This document shows, piece by piece, positions 1 through 6,116 of a DNA stretch of 26,969 bases (positions are counted from its first letter, which is position 1; every line of letters starts with the position of its first letter). Under the pieces are notes generated by a model, which was not told where the DNA came from, did not search any database, and saw nothing but the letters and a program-made list of their open reading frames with translations. Where the stretch lies: IMG/VR virus record IMGVR_UViG_3300042922_000097, positions 1 through 26,969 of that record; one strand, 5' to 3'. Source of the DNA: a virus. The position numbers and the translations under genes are program-made.

Positions 1-2
1 TA

Positions 3-281
3 ATGGAAGAAATAAATAGTCTTACAGTAACCATAACAGGACTAAGAGCTGGAAAGGGAGTATTAAGCCAGTTTGCAGTGGAATATAAGAAATCGATACT
101 TAAGATAATAGATGAAGCGCCTACTGCCTATGATGTGGATAAGGTAGTAGAACAGTTAGAAAAGAAAATGTTTACCGCAGACTTATATGAACATGGATGG
201 GATGGTCAGACGGTTGATAATCTCCTTTGCTATGGTGATATTTACGATATTTTGAAAGGTGGACTAGAGAAATGTGTGTAA
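3..281 (+). CDS. Small conserved phage protein, unknown function
   Basis: A 92-aa acidic protein. The ATG overlaps a possible upstream stop (TAATG at positions 1-5), so it probably continues an operon that begins before the window. It has a Ser/Thr-Val-Thr N terminus, then IIDEAPTAYDVDKVVEQLEK near residues 35-54, a segment I recall from many small ORFs in Clostridia phages. No enzymatic or metal-binding motif is visible. The 3' end holds the ribosome site of the next gene. Real gene: fairly sure. Function: none assigned. The true start could lie upstream of the window. Confidence 0.75.
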   Translation: MEEINSLTVTITGLRAGKGVLSQFAVEYKKSILKIIDEAPTAYDVDKVVEQLEKKMFTADLYEHGWDGQTVDNLLCYGDIYDILKGGLEKCV

Positions 282-439
282 AATCTTGTGATTGTAATAA
301 TTGTTATAAAAAGAAAACATGTACAGACTGTGTGCATTGTAGATACATTACCGGAGAAGTAAATTGTTATTCGGAAGGGATAAAGGGATGCGAACATAGA
401 AAACCATATCCGATTGTGAAAGGTGGGTTAGAGGAATGA
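272..439 (+). CDS. Cys-rich microprotein (55 aa), likely metal-binding
   Basis: The ATG at 272 overlaps the 3' end of the previous gene and is preceded by AGGTGG about 10 nt upstream. The product has nine cysteines, in the series CVKSCDCNNC, CTDCVHC, then two further Cys and a His (CEH). This spacing suggests one or two zinc sites. Its stop overlaps the next ATG (ATGA at 436-439), a sign of translational coupling. It ends in VKGGLEE, echoing LKGGLEK at the end of the preceding gene, because both junctions carry the same GAAAGGTGG-containing ribosome site. Not recognised as a named family. Confidence 0.7.
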   Translation: MCVKSCDCNNCYKKKTCTDCVHCRYITGEVNCYSEGIKGCEHRKPYPIVKGGLEE

Positions 440-750
440 ATAATCAAGAGGCAATAAACAGTCTTAAGAATATTATTGAATACTGGTCATGCAGACCAAC
501 AGAAGTTGAAGCTGCTAAGTTAGCCATAACCGCCCTAGAAGCACAGCAAGCCGATATATGGATTCCCATATCGAGTGGAAAACTGCCAGACAAAGAAGGT
601 GACTACCTAGTATATGACGAAAACAAACAAATCACTATAGAGTATTTTTACAAGAGCAAAGACACTGGATGGAGCAATCCATATTTTACAACAGATTACG
701 ACGTTATTGCATGGAAACCAATTGCCCCATACAAGGAGGAACAGGTATGA
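436..750 (+). CDS. DUF551 domain protein
   Basis: A 104-aa protein. The first ~38 residues are helical and Ala-rich (AINSLKNIIEYW, then AAKLAITALEAQ). From residue 41 it matches the DUF551 pattern: WIPISSGKLPDKEGDYLVY, then an aromatic Tyr-Phe-Tyr strand, a Trp, and the closing DVIAWKPIAPY. DUF551 is common in the accessory early regions of phages of Gram-positives and enterobacteria, with no known biochemical role. The start overlaps the preceding stop by 4 nt. The AAGGAGGA near the 3' end (732-739) serves the next gene. Confidence 0.85.
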   Translation: MNNQEAINSLKNIIEYWSCRPTEVEAAKLAITALEAQQADIWIPISSGKLPDKEGDYLVYDENKQITIEYFYKSKDTGWSNPYFTTDYDVIAWKPIAPYKEEQV

Positions 751-1106
751 AATATAGCCATGACATACAGGAACAAGCTATTGAAAAGGCAGCTAAAAGA
801 CTCAACCTAGATGCACATATAACCCATTGTGATTTAAAATCAGACTTACATACATGGGCAGACCAATTGATGAAACGATGTTTTAGAAAAGGAATGCCAT
901 TTAAAAGATCTTACATGATGTGCGAAACATTGGATATCAATTTCTTCTTTGCTGATAATGGAGAGGCTATCTATACATATGCAGGATATGCAGACAACAG
1001 AGATTCAAAAGAAGAAAGAATAGTTGAAGCATTTAGAAAAGCAAACCTTATGAGAACATATATGCAAGAAGAAGCTGAAAAGCTGTTACAGGAGGTGCAC
1101 CCATGA
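747..1106 (+). CDS. Hypothetical phage protein (119 aa)
   Basis: The start is set at the ATG at 747, 7 nt after AAGGAGGA and overlapping the preceding stop as ATGA. The open frame extends further upstream, but that stretch is inside the DUF551 gene. The protein has a helical N terminus, a central Met/Cys-Phe-rich strand region (SYMMCETLDINFFFADNG), then a charged C-terminal helix. It ends LLQEVHP, the first of three ORFs here ending LLQEV because an AGGAGGT ribosome site is embedded in the coding end. No recognised family. Confidence 0.8.
   Translation: MKYSHDIQEQAIEKAAKRLNLDAHITHCDLKSDLHTWADQLMKRCFRKGMPFKRSYMMCETLDINFFFADNGEAIYTYAGYADNRDSKEERIVEAFRKANLMRTYMQEEAEKLLQEVHP
1086..1096 (+). repeat. 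Repeated embedded ribosome site TTACAGGAGGT (copy 1 of 3)
   Basis: TTACAGGAGGT occurs identically at 1086-1096, 2169-2179 and 2498-2508, each time in the last codons of one ORF and just before an overlapping start of the next. It encodes LQEV in the upstream protein while providing a near-perfect Shine-Dalgarno for the downstream one. The three upstream proteins are otherwise unrelated. Confidence 0.75.
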
Positions 1107-1240
1107 AACGTAGCACCCCAAATCTTCGAAATACAACAGAAATAAAAGCAGATAATACTAACCACTACGGTGGATACATAAAGAAACCAAATAATATTAA
1201 CCCGATATTTTTAAGAAAGCCATATGAGAGCGTCAAGTAA
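1103..1240 (+). CDS. Small basic microprotein (45 aa)
   Basis: The ATG at 1103 overlaps the end of the previous gene (CCATGAAACG) and is served by AGGAGGT at 1090-1096. The product is MKRSTPNLRNTTEIKADN followed by a Gly-Gly-Tyr turn and a Pro/Lys-rich tail (IKKPNN, FLRKPYESVK). It is basic and Asn-rich and looks unstructured, with no Cys or membrane segment. The correct spacing of the ribosome site and the fit between neighbours support it as a real gene. Not recognised. Confidence 0.6.
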   Translation: MKRSTPNLRNTTEIKADNTNHYGGYIKKPNNINPIFLRKPYESVK

Positions 1241-1249
1241 GGAGGATAT

Positions 1250-1639
1250 ATGAGTAGAGAAATTAAGTTTAGAGGACAAAGAGTTGATAATGGTGAATGG
1301 GTATATGGTTGCTTATTACTGGACAAATCAAGAAATGATGAATATGCAGTTCGGATACAGCCAAGTGAAGATGGACAGTATTTCGCATTTACGGTAATAC
1401 CAGAAACAGTAGGACAATACACAGGTCTTAAAGATAATAACGGTAAAGAAATATATGAAGGAGACTTAATCATTACCAGGCAAGAAGATGAAGATATCTT
1501 TAAGGTTGAATGGGACGAAGATACTGCAAGATTTATTTTGAGTACACAAAGCTACACGTGTGATTTTGACAACTACAACGGTACTGATTGTGAGGTTATT
1601 GGCAATATTAATGAGGATGGTGATTTGGTTGTCCGTTAA
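1250..1639 (+). CDS. YopX family protein
   Basis: A 129-aa YopX protein. The signature is clear: REIKFRGQRVDNGEWVYG at residues 3-20, FTVIPETVGQYTGLKDNNGKE-IYEGD near 48-73, and the end DCEVIGNINEDGDLV. YopX (named from Bacillus phage SPbeta) is widespread in phages of Gram-positive hosts. Structures are known but no biochemical function is established. The start has AGGAGGA seven bases upstream. The 3' end overlaps the start of the downstream HNH gene. Confidence 0.95.
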   Translation: MSREIKFRGQRVDNGEWVYGCLLLDKSRNDEYAVRIQPSEDGQYFAFTVIPETVGQYTGLKDNNGKEIYEGDLIITRQEDEDIFKVEWDEDTARFILSTQSYTCDFDNYNGTDCEVIGNINEDGDLVVR

Positions 1640-2189
1640 AGTACAGAAAAAGATTAATTTTATTAACGATTGCAATGCTAAAGTGGATTACGGTGAGTTA
1701 GAAAAATCTATATTATGGTATAGCGACAGACCAACTGTATCAATTAAACATATTTATATGTTTGGTAAGTATCCAGCAGTATCAATACAAGATGAGAAAA
1801 TACATATACACCGGATTCTAATGATGTATTGGCTAGGATGTAAAATACCAAACGAATATGTAGTGCATCATATTGACGAAGATAAAAAGAACGCATTAAA
1901 AGAGAATTTATCTATTGTCTTTGCTTCAACTCATCTAAGCAACCACAATAAAGGTAAAGAACTAACATCAAATCAAAAAGAAATAATTATTGCAAATAAT
2001 CACAAAAGAAAAGGAGTAAAGAAAAACAAGTATAGAAAAGACGTAAGCTTGCAGCAAATTAATAATTTAAGATCTCAAGGATTATCAATAAATAAGATTG
2101 CACAGGAATTACATTGTGACTGGACTACGATAAGGGCAAGGTTACAAGAAGTTGATAATCCAGAACTATTACAGGAGGTAGAACAGTGA
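1629..2189 (+). CDS. HNH endonuclease with C-terminal HTH (free-standing homing-type)
   Basis: The protein has a central HNH core: HRILMMYWLGCKIPNEYVVH, then HIDEDKKNALKENLSIVFAS, then HLSNHNKG. The paired His, the Asp-Lys-Asn segment and the final Asn-His match HNH_3-type homing endonucleases. After a Lys-rich linker it ends in a helix-turn-helix (INNLRSQGLSINKIAQELHC, then DWTTIRARL), typical of the DNA-binding tails of such enzymes. I chose the TTG at 1629 because GGTGAT (1619-1624) lies 5 nt upstream and other genes here use TTG. In-frame ATG codons at 1611 and 1617 are alternatives. It overlaps the YopX gene by 11 nt. It could be a selfish nuclease or a phage nuclease retained for recombination. 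Confidence 0.85.
   Translation: MSVKVQKKINFINDCNAKVDYGELEKSILWYSDRPTVSIKHIYMFGKYPAVSIQDEKIHIHRILMMYWLGCKIPNEYVVHHIDEDKKNALKENLSIVFASTHLSNHNKGKELTSNQKEIIIANNHKRKGVKKNKYRKDVSLQQINNLRSQGLSINKIAQELHCDWTTIRARLQEVDNPELLQEVEQ
2169..2179 (+). repeat. Repeated embedded ribosome site TTACAGGAGGT (copy 2 of 3)
   Basis: Identical to 1086-1096 and 2498-2508. It encodes LQEV at the end of the HNH protein and drives the GTG start at 2186 of the next gene. Confidence 0.75.
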
Positions 2190-2518
2190 GTAAATTTGAA
2201 TATGAAAGTTTTGTCGGTGGTTATGATGAATGTGCAGTAAGTAAAGAGAAATTTACAAAAGAAGAAGCCATAGAGATATTTAAAAAAGAGTACTGTTATC
2301 AGGATGCGAGTAAATACCCTTATATAGCTATAGGTAATGCATATGCAAAACACAGAGCAGGCAGAAATGAAGATGGAGATTGCGTTGTAGGATGGTGGCT
2401 AGAATATGCAGACAACGGAAGAAATTGCCCTGTATGGTGCTTCCACAGTGCCAAGACAACAGAAGAATATTTTTGCAAGGACTATGAGTACATACTATTA
2501 CAGGAGGTAGATAAGTGA
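2186..2518 (+). CDS. Hypothetical phage protein (110 aa)
   Basis: GTG start overlapping the previous stop (GTGA), served by AGGAGGT at 2173-2179. The N-terminal part is charged and helical (KEKFTKEEAIEIFKKEY). The middle is aromatic, with CVVGWWLEYADNGRNCPVWC carrying three Cys and three Trp, and it ends ILLQEVDK. The Trp/Cys-rich middle may be a small compact fold. No family recognised. Translational coupling on both sides argues for a real gene. Confidence 0.75.
   Translation: MSKFEYESFVGGYDECAVSKEKFTKEEAIEIFKKEYCYQDASKYPYIAIGNAYAKHRAGRNEDGDCVVGWWLEYADNGRNCPVWCFHSAKTTEEYFCKDYEYILLQEVDK
2498..2508 (+). repeat. Repeated embedded ribosome site TTACAGGAGGT (copy 3 of 3)
   Basis: Third identical copy. 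It encodes LQEV near the end of the 110-aa protein and provides the ribosome site for the GTG start at 2515. Confidence 0.75.
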
Positions 2519-3150
2519 ACAAGTTTAAAAAGTATTGCCCTAACGTATGGATTGCAGAATGTGAAGAAGAATATGAAAAAGGCGAAGTAATTCAGCTTGA
2601 AACAAAGTACGGAAAAGAAGTTGATTGCGAAGTTTACAATCTGATAGCGAAAAACAATAACAAATATTTTTATTCTATCGTTAGAATTGAAGACCAAACT
2701 TATGCACAGAGAAAAGCAGAACGCTATAACAACGCAAGCATTAACAGTATCAAAAAAAGTAACGATAGGTGGAGCGCAGCACAAGAAGGCAGAGAGTTTT
2801 TATCTTTAGGCGAACCAATAAAAGTAGGACATCACAGCGAGCAAAGACACAGAGCATTGATTGAACGCAATAACAATCGAATGGAAAAGGCAATGGAATG
2901 TACGAATAAGGCGGAAGAACAACAACGCAAAGCGGAATACTGGGAAAGCAAAGCAGAAGAAATAACGCTTGCAATGCCATGTAGCATTGAATATTTTGAG
3001 TATAAACTCGAAAAAGCTACCGAGTATCATAAAGGCTTAAAAGATGGAACGATAGAAAAAGCACACTCTTATTCGCTCACATACGCAAGCAAAGATGTTA
3101 AGGAATTAAAGCAGAAAGTAGAAATGGCAAAATTACTATGGGGAAATTAA
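2515..3150 (+). CDS. DUF3560 domain protein
   Basis: GTG start (GTGA overlap). The N-terminal ~60 residues are unassigned. From about residue 65 comes the DUF3560 pattern: AQRKAERYNNASINSIKK, then the diagnostic FLSLGEPIKVGHHSEQRHRA at about 95-114, followed by a coiled-coil-like region rich in Glu, Lys and Ala (EKAMECTNKAEEQQRKAEYW). DUF3560 proteins are found on phages, plasmids and conjugative elements. No activity is established, though the invariant GHHSE-RH motif suggests metal or phosphate binding. Downstream spacing is 15 nt. Confidence 0.88.
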   Translation: MNKFKKYCPNVWIAECEEEYEKGEVIQLETKYGKEVDCEVYNLIAKNNNKYFYSIVRIEDQTYAQRKAERYNNASINSIKKSNDRWSAAQEGREFLSLGEPIKVGHHSEQRHRALIERNNNRMEKAMECTNKAEEQQRKAEYWESKAEEITLAMPCSIEYFEYKLEKATEYHKGLKDGTIEKAHSYSLTYASKDVKELKQKVEMAKLLWGN

Positions 3151-3165
3151 AGTAGGAGGTATCCA

Positions 3166-3483
3166 ATGAATAAGGAAAAGATTAATACATACATAAATCA
3201 AAGAAAATATGAAATTCACACCGGGATAAATGCTGTAGTTGGTTCTAAGTTTGAGATAGAAAGAAGATTGATGGCAAATAGACTTGATGAATTACTGGAA
3301 TTAGAAAAATTTATCAAGTCAGAGCCAGAAGAAACGTGTGAGTACGATTTATGGGACGAAGACAGCGATACATATAAGTGTAGCCAATGCGGAGAGCTAT
3401 GGACTTTAATTGCTGACAGTCCCTTAGAAAACAATATGAACTATTGCCCGAAGTGTGGGAGAAAGATAATTGCAGGTGAATGA
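3166..3483 (+). CDS. Zinc-ribbon protein (105 aa)
   Basis: AGGAGGT lies 8 nt before the ATG. Residues 1-55 form charged helices (LDELLELEKFIK). The C-terminal half carries two CxxC knuckles, C72-SQ-C75 and C94-PK-C97, around an aromatic Trp-Thr-Leu segment, which is the classic layout of a small zinc ribbon. Such proteins are common in phage early regions and may bind nucleic acid or a host enzyme. The partner is unknown here. The next gene begins 2 nt after its stop codon. Confidence 0.82.
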   Translation: MNKEKINTYINQRKYEIHTGINAVVGSKFEIERRLMANRLDELLELEKFIKSEPEETCEYDLWDEDSDTYKCSQCGELWTLIADSPLENNMNYCPKCGRKIIAGE

Positions 3484-3484
3484 T

Positions 3485-3832
3485 ATGGAGAGACTAGTAG
3501 ACGATGTAATGATTCAATCTGAATTAACCCCTTTGCAAATGCATGATATATGTTCTAAGTTGATTGAATATTACAATACAGGACTTGAACCTGATCAAAT
3601 AGATAAGTTAGCATTGGATTTCTTGTCTATGAAAGATATAAGCAATAACAATGTTGAAATAGCAATCAGATGTATAACCGATATGGCAAAGGAAAACAAG
3701 GAAATAAAAAATGAACGCGACTACTGGGAAAGAGAAGCTAAGAAATGGTGTAACCAATTAGGATCATTAAGAAAATGGTTAGATGATAACGACCTTGATA
3801 TGGATGATATTTTAAGAAAAGTGACTAAGTAA
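3485..3832 (+). CDS. Hypothetical acidic helical protein (115 aa)
   Basis: The open frame allows a TTG at 3470, but AGGTGA (3474-3479) sits 5 nt before the ATG at 3485, so I start there (MERLVDDVMIQ). The protein is almost entirely helical: PLQMHDICSKLIEYYNTG, a central ISNNNVEIAIRCITDMAKEN, then a heptad-like segment (ERDYWEREAKKWCNQLGSLR), ending in an acidic DDNDLDMDDIL stretch. This is coiled-coil character with no catalytic motif. No family recognised. Confidence 0.75.
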   Translation: MERLVDDVMIQSELTPLQMHDICSKLIEYYNTGLEPDQIDKLALDFLSMKDISNNNVEIAIRCITDMAKENKEIKNERDYWEREAKKWCNQLGSLRKWLDDNDLDMDDILRKVTK

Positions 3833-3884
3833 AATTAAGTTTTTGATGCTTAAATCAATAGGATTTAAAAGGAAAGGAGTAAAA

Positions 3885-4061
3885 ATGTATAAATATTATG
3901 TAGCATTCGCCCACAAAAATGGATTTGGATATTGTGAAATATCTAAAAATAATAAAATAAATAGCTGCGATGATGTGATAGATATGGCAAAGGAAATTTC
4001 AAAAAAATGGAGATGGAAAAGAAGTGATTGTATTAAATTATATCTTGCTTCCCAACCATGA
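3885..4061 (+). CDS. Hypothetical small protein (58 aa)
   Basis: Start chosen at the ATG at 3885, 5 nt downstream of AAAGGAG. An upstream in-frame ATG pair (3843) lacks a ribosome site. Sequence: MYKYYVAFAHKNGFGYCEIS, then CDDVIDMAKEISKKW and a basic/hydrophobic tail. The layout (short beta strands, then one helix) resembles small phage beta-sheet proteins, but I do not recognise a family. Confidence 0.65.
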   Translation: MYKYYVAFAHKNGFGYCEISKNNKINSCDDVIDMAKEISKKWRWKRSDCIKLYLASQP

Positions 4062-4081
4062 AAGTAAGGCGGTGAATAAGG

Positions 4082-4336
4082 ATGAATGATTTTATAAAAT
4101 TCTTCAATGATAAAAAAAGAGATTTTCCGATGCATCTTGAAATTAACTATAACAAAGTTGCTGATTGGCATATCTATATTTATAAAAAGGGATGTGCTAA
4201 CGATTTCCCAAACAGCAACAGATACGGAGAAGATGCAATTATTTGCAATGTACAATATTCTGACATGGATTTAGCATTTGCAAAGGCGCAAGTTGAGTTA
4301 AAAGAGTGGTTATTAGAACACGACGGAGGTTATTAG
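4082..4336 (+). CDS. Hypothetical small protein (84 aa)
   Basis: ATG 6 nt after GGCGGTGA. The protein starts MNDFIKFFNDKKRDFPMHLE, followed by strands rich in Tyr and Trp (DWHIYIYKKG), then a C-terminal helix (DLAFAKAQVELKEWLLEHDG). The pattern of an N-terminal helix, a beta hairpin and a long helix is seen in small single-domain phage proteins. No motif identifies a function. Confidence 0.7.
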   Translation: MNDFIKFFNDKKRDFPMHLEINYNKVADWHIYIYKKGCANDFPNSNRYGEDAIICNVQYSDMDLAFAKAQVELKEWLLEHDGGY

Positions 4337-4337
4337 G

Positions 4338-4580
4338 ATGAATGAAGTAAAAAGCCAATTAAAACCAAAATGTGATAAATGTAATCTATTTGAACCTGAC
4401 TTATTAATGACAACAGCGTATGATTTTCCTAATGAAATAATTAAAAGGGAAATCACGGTTACCTGCAAAAATATGACGCTATGCGGAATGTATAAAGAGT
4501 TTAACAATCCCGTAGCTAATAAATTACAAGAATTATTAGATAGAGAGAATGAGAGGTTTAAAGGTGAAAAGAAAAATTGA
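4338..4580 (+). CDS. Hypothetical small Cys-containing protein (80 aa)
   Basis: Starts right after the preceding stop with GGAGG upstream at 4325-4329. Residues 11-14 are C-DK-C and a second pair follows later (CKNMTLC), leaving four Cys that could bind one zinc. The C terminus is a charged helix (KLQELLDRENERFKGEKKN). It overlaps the next small ORF by 17 nt. No named family. Confidence 0.68.
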   Translation: MNEVKSQLKPKCDKCNLFEPDLLMTTAYDFPNEIIKREITVTCKNMTLCGMYKEFNNPVANKLQELLDRENERFKGEKKN

Positions 4581-4695
4581 GATAGCAATATTGAAAATAA
4601 GAATTATACATTGCAAAGTCATGATGAAGATTCTAGATGTAATTAAAGCAATAGCGGAAAAAGGAATGGAGGTAACTAAAAGATGGATGCAGTAA
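4564..4695 (+). CDS. Basic microprotein (43 aa)
   Basis: GTG start with GAGAGG (4551-4556) 7 nt upstream. It is read in a frame overlapping both neighbours: 17 nt with the previous gene and 13 nt with the next. The product is an Ile/Lys-rich amphipathic helix (MKRKIEIAILKIRIIHCKVM, MKILDVIKAIAEKG). It fills an otherwise empty 100-nt gap in a tightly packed operon, which supports it. An untranslated coupler is the alternative. Confidence 0.5.
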   Translation: MKRKIEIAILKIRIIHCKVMMKILDVIKAIAEKGMEVTKRWMQ

Positions 4696-5012
4696 GAAAA
4701 GAAATAGAAGAATTAGTACAAAAGGAATTAGATAGTGCAAATAGTATGTTTCCTCTCTTCCATTCTGCAATAGAGGGATATGCGGTAATACTAGAAGAGA
4801 TGCAGGAGACTGGAGAAGCGTTAGAAAAATCTAATATGTATTTAGAATCTCTATGGTTCCAAATCAGAAAAAATATAAGTGGACATGTAACTAACACTAT
4901 GGCAGACGGTATAAAGCTATATGCTATAAAAACGGCTACAGAGGCGGTACAGGTTGCTGCAATGGCTCAGAAGTATTTAGATAGCATGGAGGTGCGTAAT
5001 GGACAAGACTAG
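4683..5012 (+). CDS. Conserved helical phage protein (possibly MazG-like fold)
   Basis: GGAGG at 4668-4672 and ATG at 4683. The protein is all-helical: EIEELVQKELDSANSMFP, then FHSAIEGYAVILEEMQETGE at about 27-46, and a C-terminal helix with TATEAVQVAAMAQKYLDS. The FHS-EGYAVI-EE-EE layout is common in Clostridia phages, where the acidic EE-E-EE helix and bundle layout recall MazG-type nucleotide pyrophosphohydrolases. I cannot see a complete catalytic set, so this is only a suggestion. Confidence 0.75.
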   Translation: MDAVRKEIEELVQKELDSANSMFPLFHSAIEGYAVILEEMQETGEALEKSNMYLESLWFQIRKNISGHVTNTMADGIKLYAIKTATEAVQVAAMAQKYLDSMEVRNGQD

Positions 5013-5214
5013 CATAAGAGCGTACATACAAACCAAGTTTAAGATTGGACAAAATGTAACATTGCAGGTTAAAAGCCAAGATACAGGCAAGGTAATAGAT
5101 AGTTTCAAGGTTAAAGTAGTTGGGTACTACGATCATTTCGTCTTGACCGACAAAAACAATCATAAAGAATGTTATGGATACCAAGACTTTTACAATATGG
5201 CGGTAAAGGGGTGA
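4999..5214 (+). CDS. Small beta-rich phage protein (71 aa)
   Basis: The ATG at 4999 overlaps the preceding gene by 14 nt, with GGAGGTG just upstream. The sequence alternates strands: FKIGQNVTLQVKSQDTGKVI, SFKVKVVGYYDHFVLTD, then CYGYQDFYNMAV. The IGQNVTL-VK pattern followed by a VVGYY strand resembles a small KOW/SH3-like barrel. Function unknown. It sits directly before the putative late activator. Confidence 0.72.
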   Translation: MDKTSIRAYIQTKFKIGQNVTLQVKSQDTGKVIDSFKVKVVGYYDHFVLTDKNNHKECYGYQDFYNMAVKG

Positions 5215-5218
5215 TTAT

Positions 5219-5626
5219 TTGCCAAATAAGAGAAATTTAAAGTTGGATGATTATGGGATATCTAATAAAAGATACAAGGAGTTATGCGGATTTTGCGAAC
5301 AATATACCGAATGGAAAGATGAACTTCTGTACAAGAAAGATACAGTGAAAAGCAAGCAAATAACAGATATGCCAATGTCAACAAGCAGGGGAAATCCAAT
5401 GGAAGAATTAGTAATAAGGAGAACCGATCTTGATGAAAAGTGCAAAATAATCGAACAGACAGCAATACAGGCAGATAGCGAACTTTATCAATACATAATA
5501 AAGTCAGTAACAGAGGAAGTGCCATATTGGTACCTTAGAGATATCATGGGAATGCCAAGATGCAAGGATGATTTTTATGCTTCTAGAAGATATTTTTTCT
5601 TCTTACTAGATAAAAACAAAAGATGA
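5219..5626 (+). CDS. ArpU/RinA-like late-gene transcriptional activator
   Basis: TTG start with AAGGGGTGA 4-5 nt upstream. The 135-aa protein matches the layout of small phage activators placed just before the packaging genes: an N-terminal basic/aromatic region with a Cys pair (CGFCEQY), a central linker (TDMPMSTSRGNPMEELVIRR), then a helical C terminus with VPYWYLRDIMGMPRCKDDFY and a final basic helix (ASRRYFFFLLDKNKR) like a sigma-region-4/HTH recognition helix. ArpU and RinA proteins switch on packaging and structural genes. An inverted repeat and an extended -10 follow within 50 nt of its stop. Family assignment is by pattern and position. Confidence 0.75.
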   Translation: MPNKRNLKLDDYGISNKRYKELCGFCEQYTEWKDELLYKKDTVKSKQITDMPMSTSRGNPMEELVIRRTDLDEKCKIIEQTAIQADSELYQYIIKSVTEEVPYWYLRDIMGMPRCKDDFYASRRYFFFLLDKNKR

Positions 5627-5637
5627 GCACCAAGAGG

Positions 5638-5671
5638 ACATGAAAACATGTTAATCTATTAATGTGATAAT
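5638..5671 (+). promoter_or_regulatory. Candidate late promoter with inverted-repeat operator
   Basis: ACATG-AAAA-CATGT (5638-5651) is an inverted repeat at roughly the -35 position of an extended -10 element TG-T-GATAAT (5663-5671). No good -35 hexamer is present, as expected for an activator-dependent promoter, and the activator gene ends 12 nt upstream. Transcription would begin near 5678 and read into the structured RNA region. Confidence 0.4.
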
Positions 5672-5885
5672 AGTAATATAACATCTATAGCAGTTCTTTA
5701 TTATTTGTCACCTCCTTATCGTTCTCGGAACCGTAAATCCGATACTGTATACCACGCAGGATAAGACACTCTCTTATTGCCGACAGAAGACGATTCGAAA
5801 GGGTGTCAGTGGTAATCTAGTCCATGGATTGCATGGAGGTTGGGCGAATCGCCAACTGAACTGACCACAATTATAGCAATAGGCG

Positions 5886-5993
5886 ATTGTTTGATGGTGG
5901 AATAGGTAGACACAACACAAAGCAAGCGGAGTTTTCGGATGATAAGACCGCAGTTGTTCCGAGTTATAGGGTGCAAATCCCTATTCAAACAAT
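5886..5993 (+). ncRNA. tRNA-like structure (tRNA-Leu-like D and T arms, no anticodon arm)
   Basis: The ends pair as ATTGTTTGA (5886-5894) with TCAAACAAT (5985-5993). The D arm TGGTGGAATAGGTAGACAC is almost identical to bacterial tRNA-Leu. The T arm has ATAGGG/CCCTAT around TGCAAAT, giving T54, C56, A58 and Y60, and the discriminator would be A, as in Leu. However, the span is about 105 nt and no 5-bp stem with a 7-nt anticodon loop can be built between D and T arms. Instead TTCGGA (5934-5939) pairs with TCCGAG (5958-5963), and GCGG (5926-5929) can pair with CCGC (5948-5951) in that loop, a possible pseudoknot. No CCA is encoded. It looks like a tRNA mimic or a strongly remodelled tRNA, not a decoding tRNA. 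Confidence 0.55.
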
Positions 5994-6116
5994 AACAGTG
6001 CGAGGATAAACACTATAAGGCCTCTGGAGCAGAAACCAGATAGACAATAAAAAAGAGAGTAGACAGAAAACTACTGTGAACAAATTATATATCACCGCTA
6101 AACGATATATCAAAAT

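Noticed and set aside
669-746. Longer N terminus for the 119-aa protein
   Set aside because: It would overlap the DUF551 gene by 78 nt, while a strong AAGGAGGA serves the ATG at 747.
5708-5718. Minus-strand ribosome site
   Set aside because: TAAGGAGGTGA on the minus strand is a perfect ribosome site, but no start codon follows at usable spacing and the frames close at once.
5806-5988. 60-aa minus-strand open frame opposite the structured RNA
   Set aside because: No ribosome site, and its sequence is explained by paired RNA arms and the tRNA-like D/T arms on the + strand.
5886-5993. Ordinary tRNA-Leu gene
   Set aside because: I tried each possible T33 position between the D and T arms. None gives a 5-bp anticodon stem with a 7-nt loop, and the span is too long. 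Kept as a tRNA-like structure instead.
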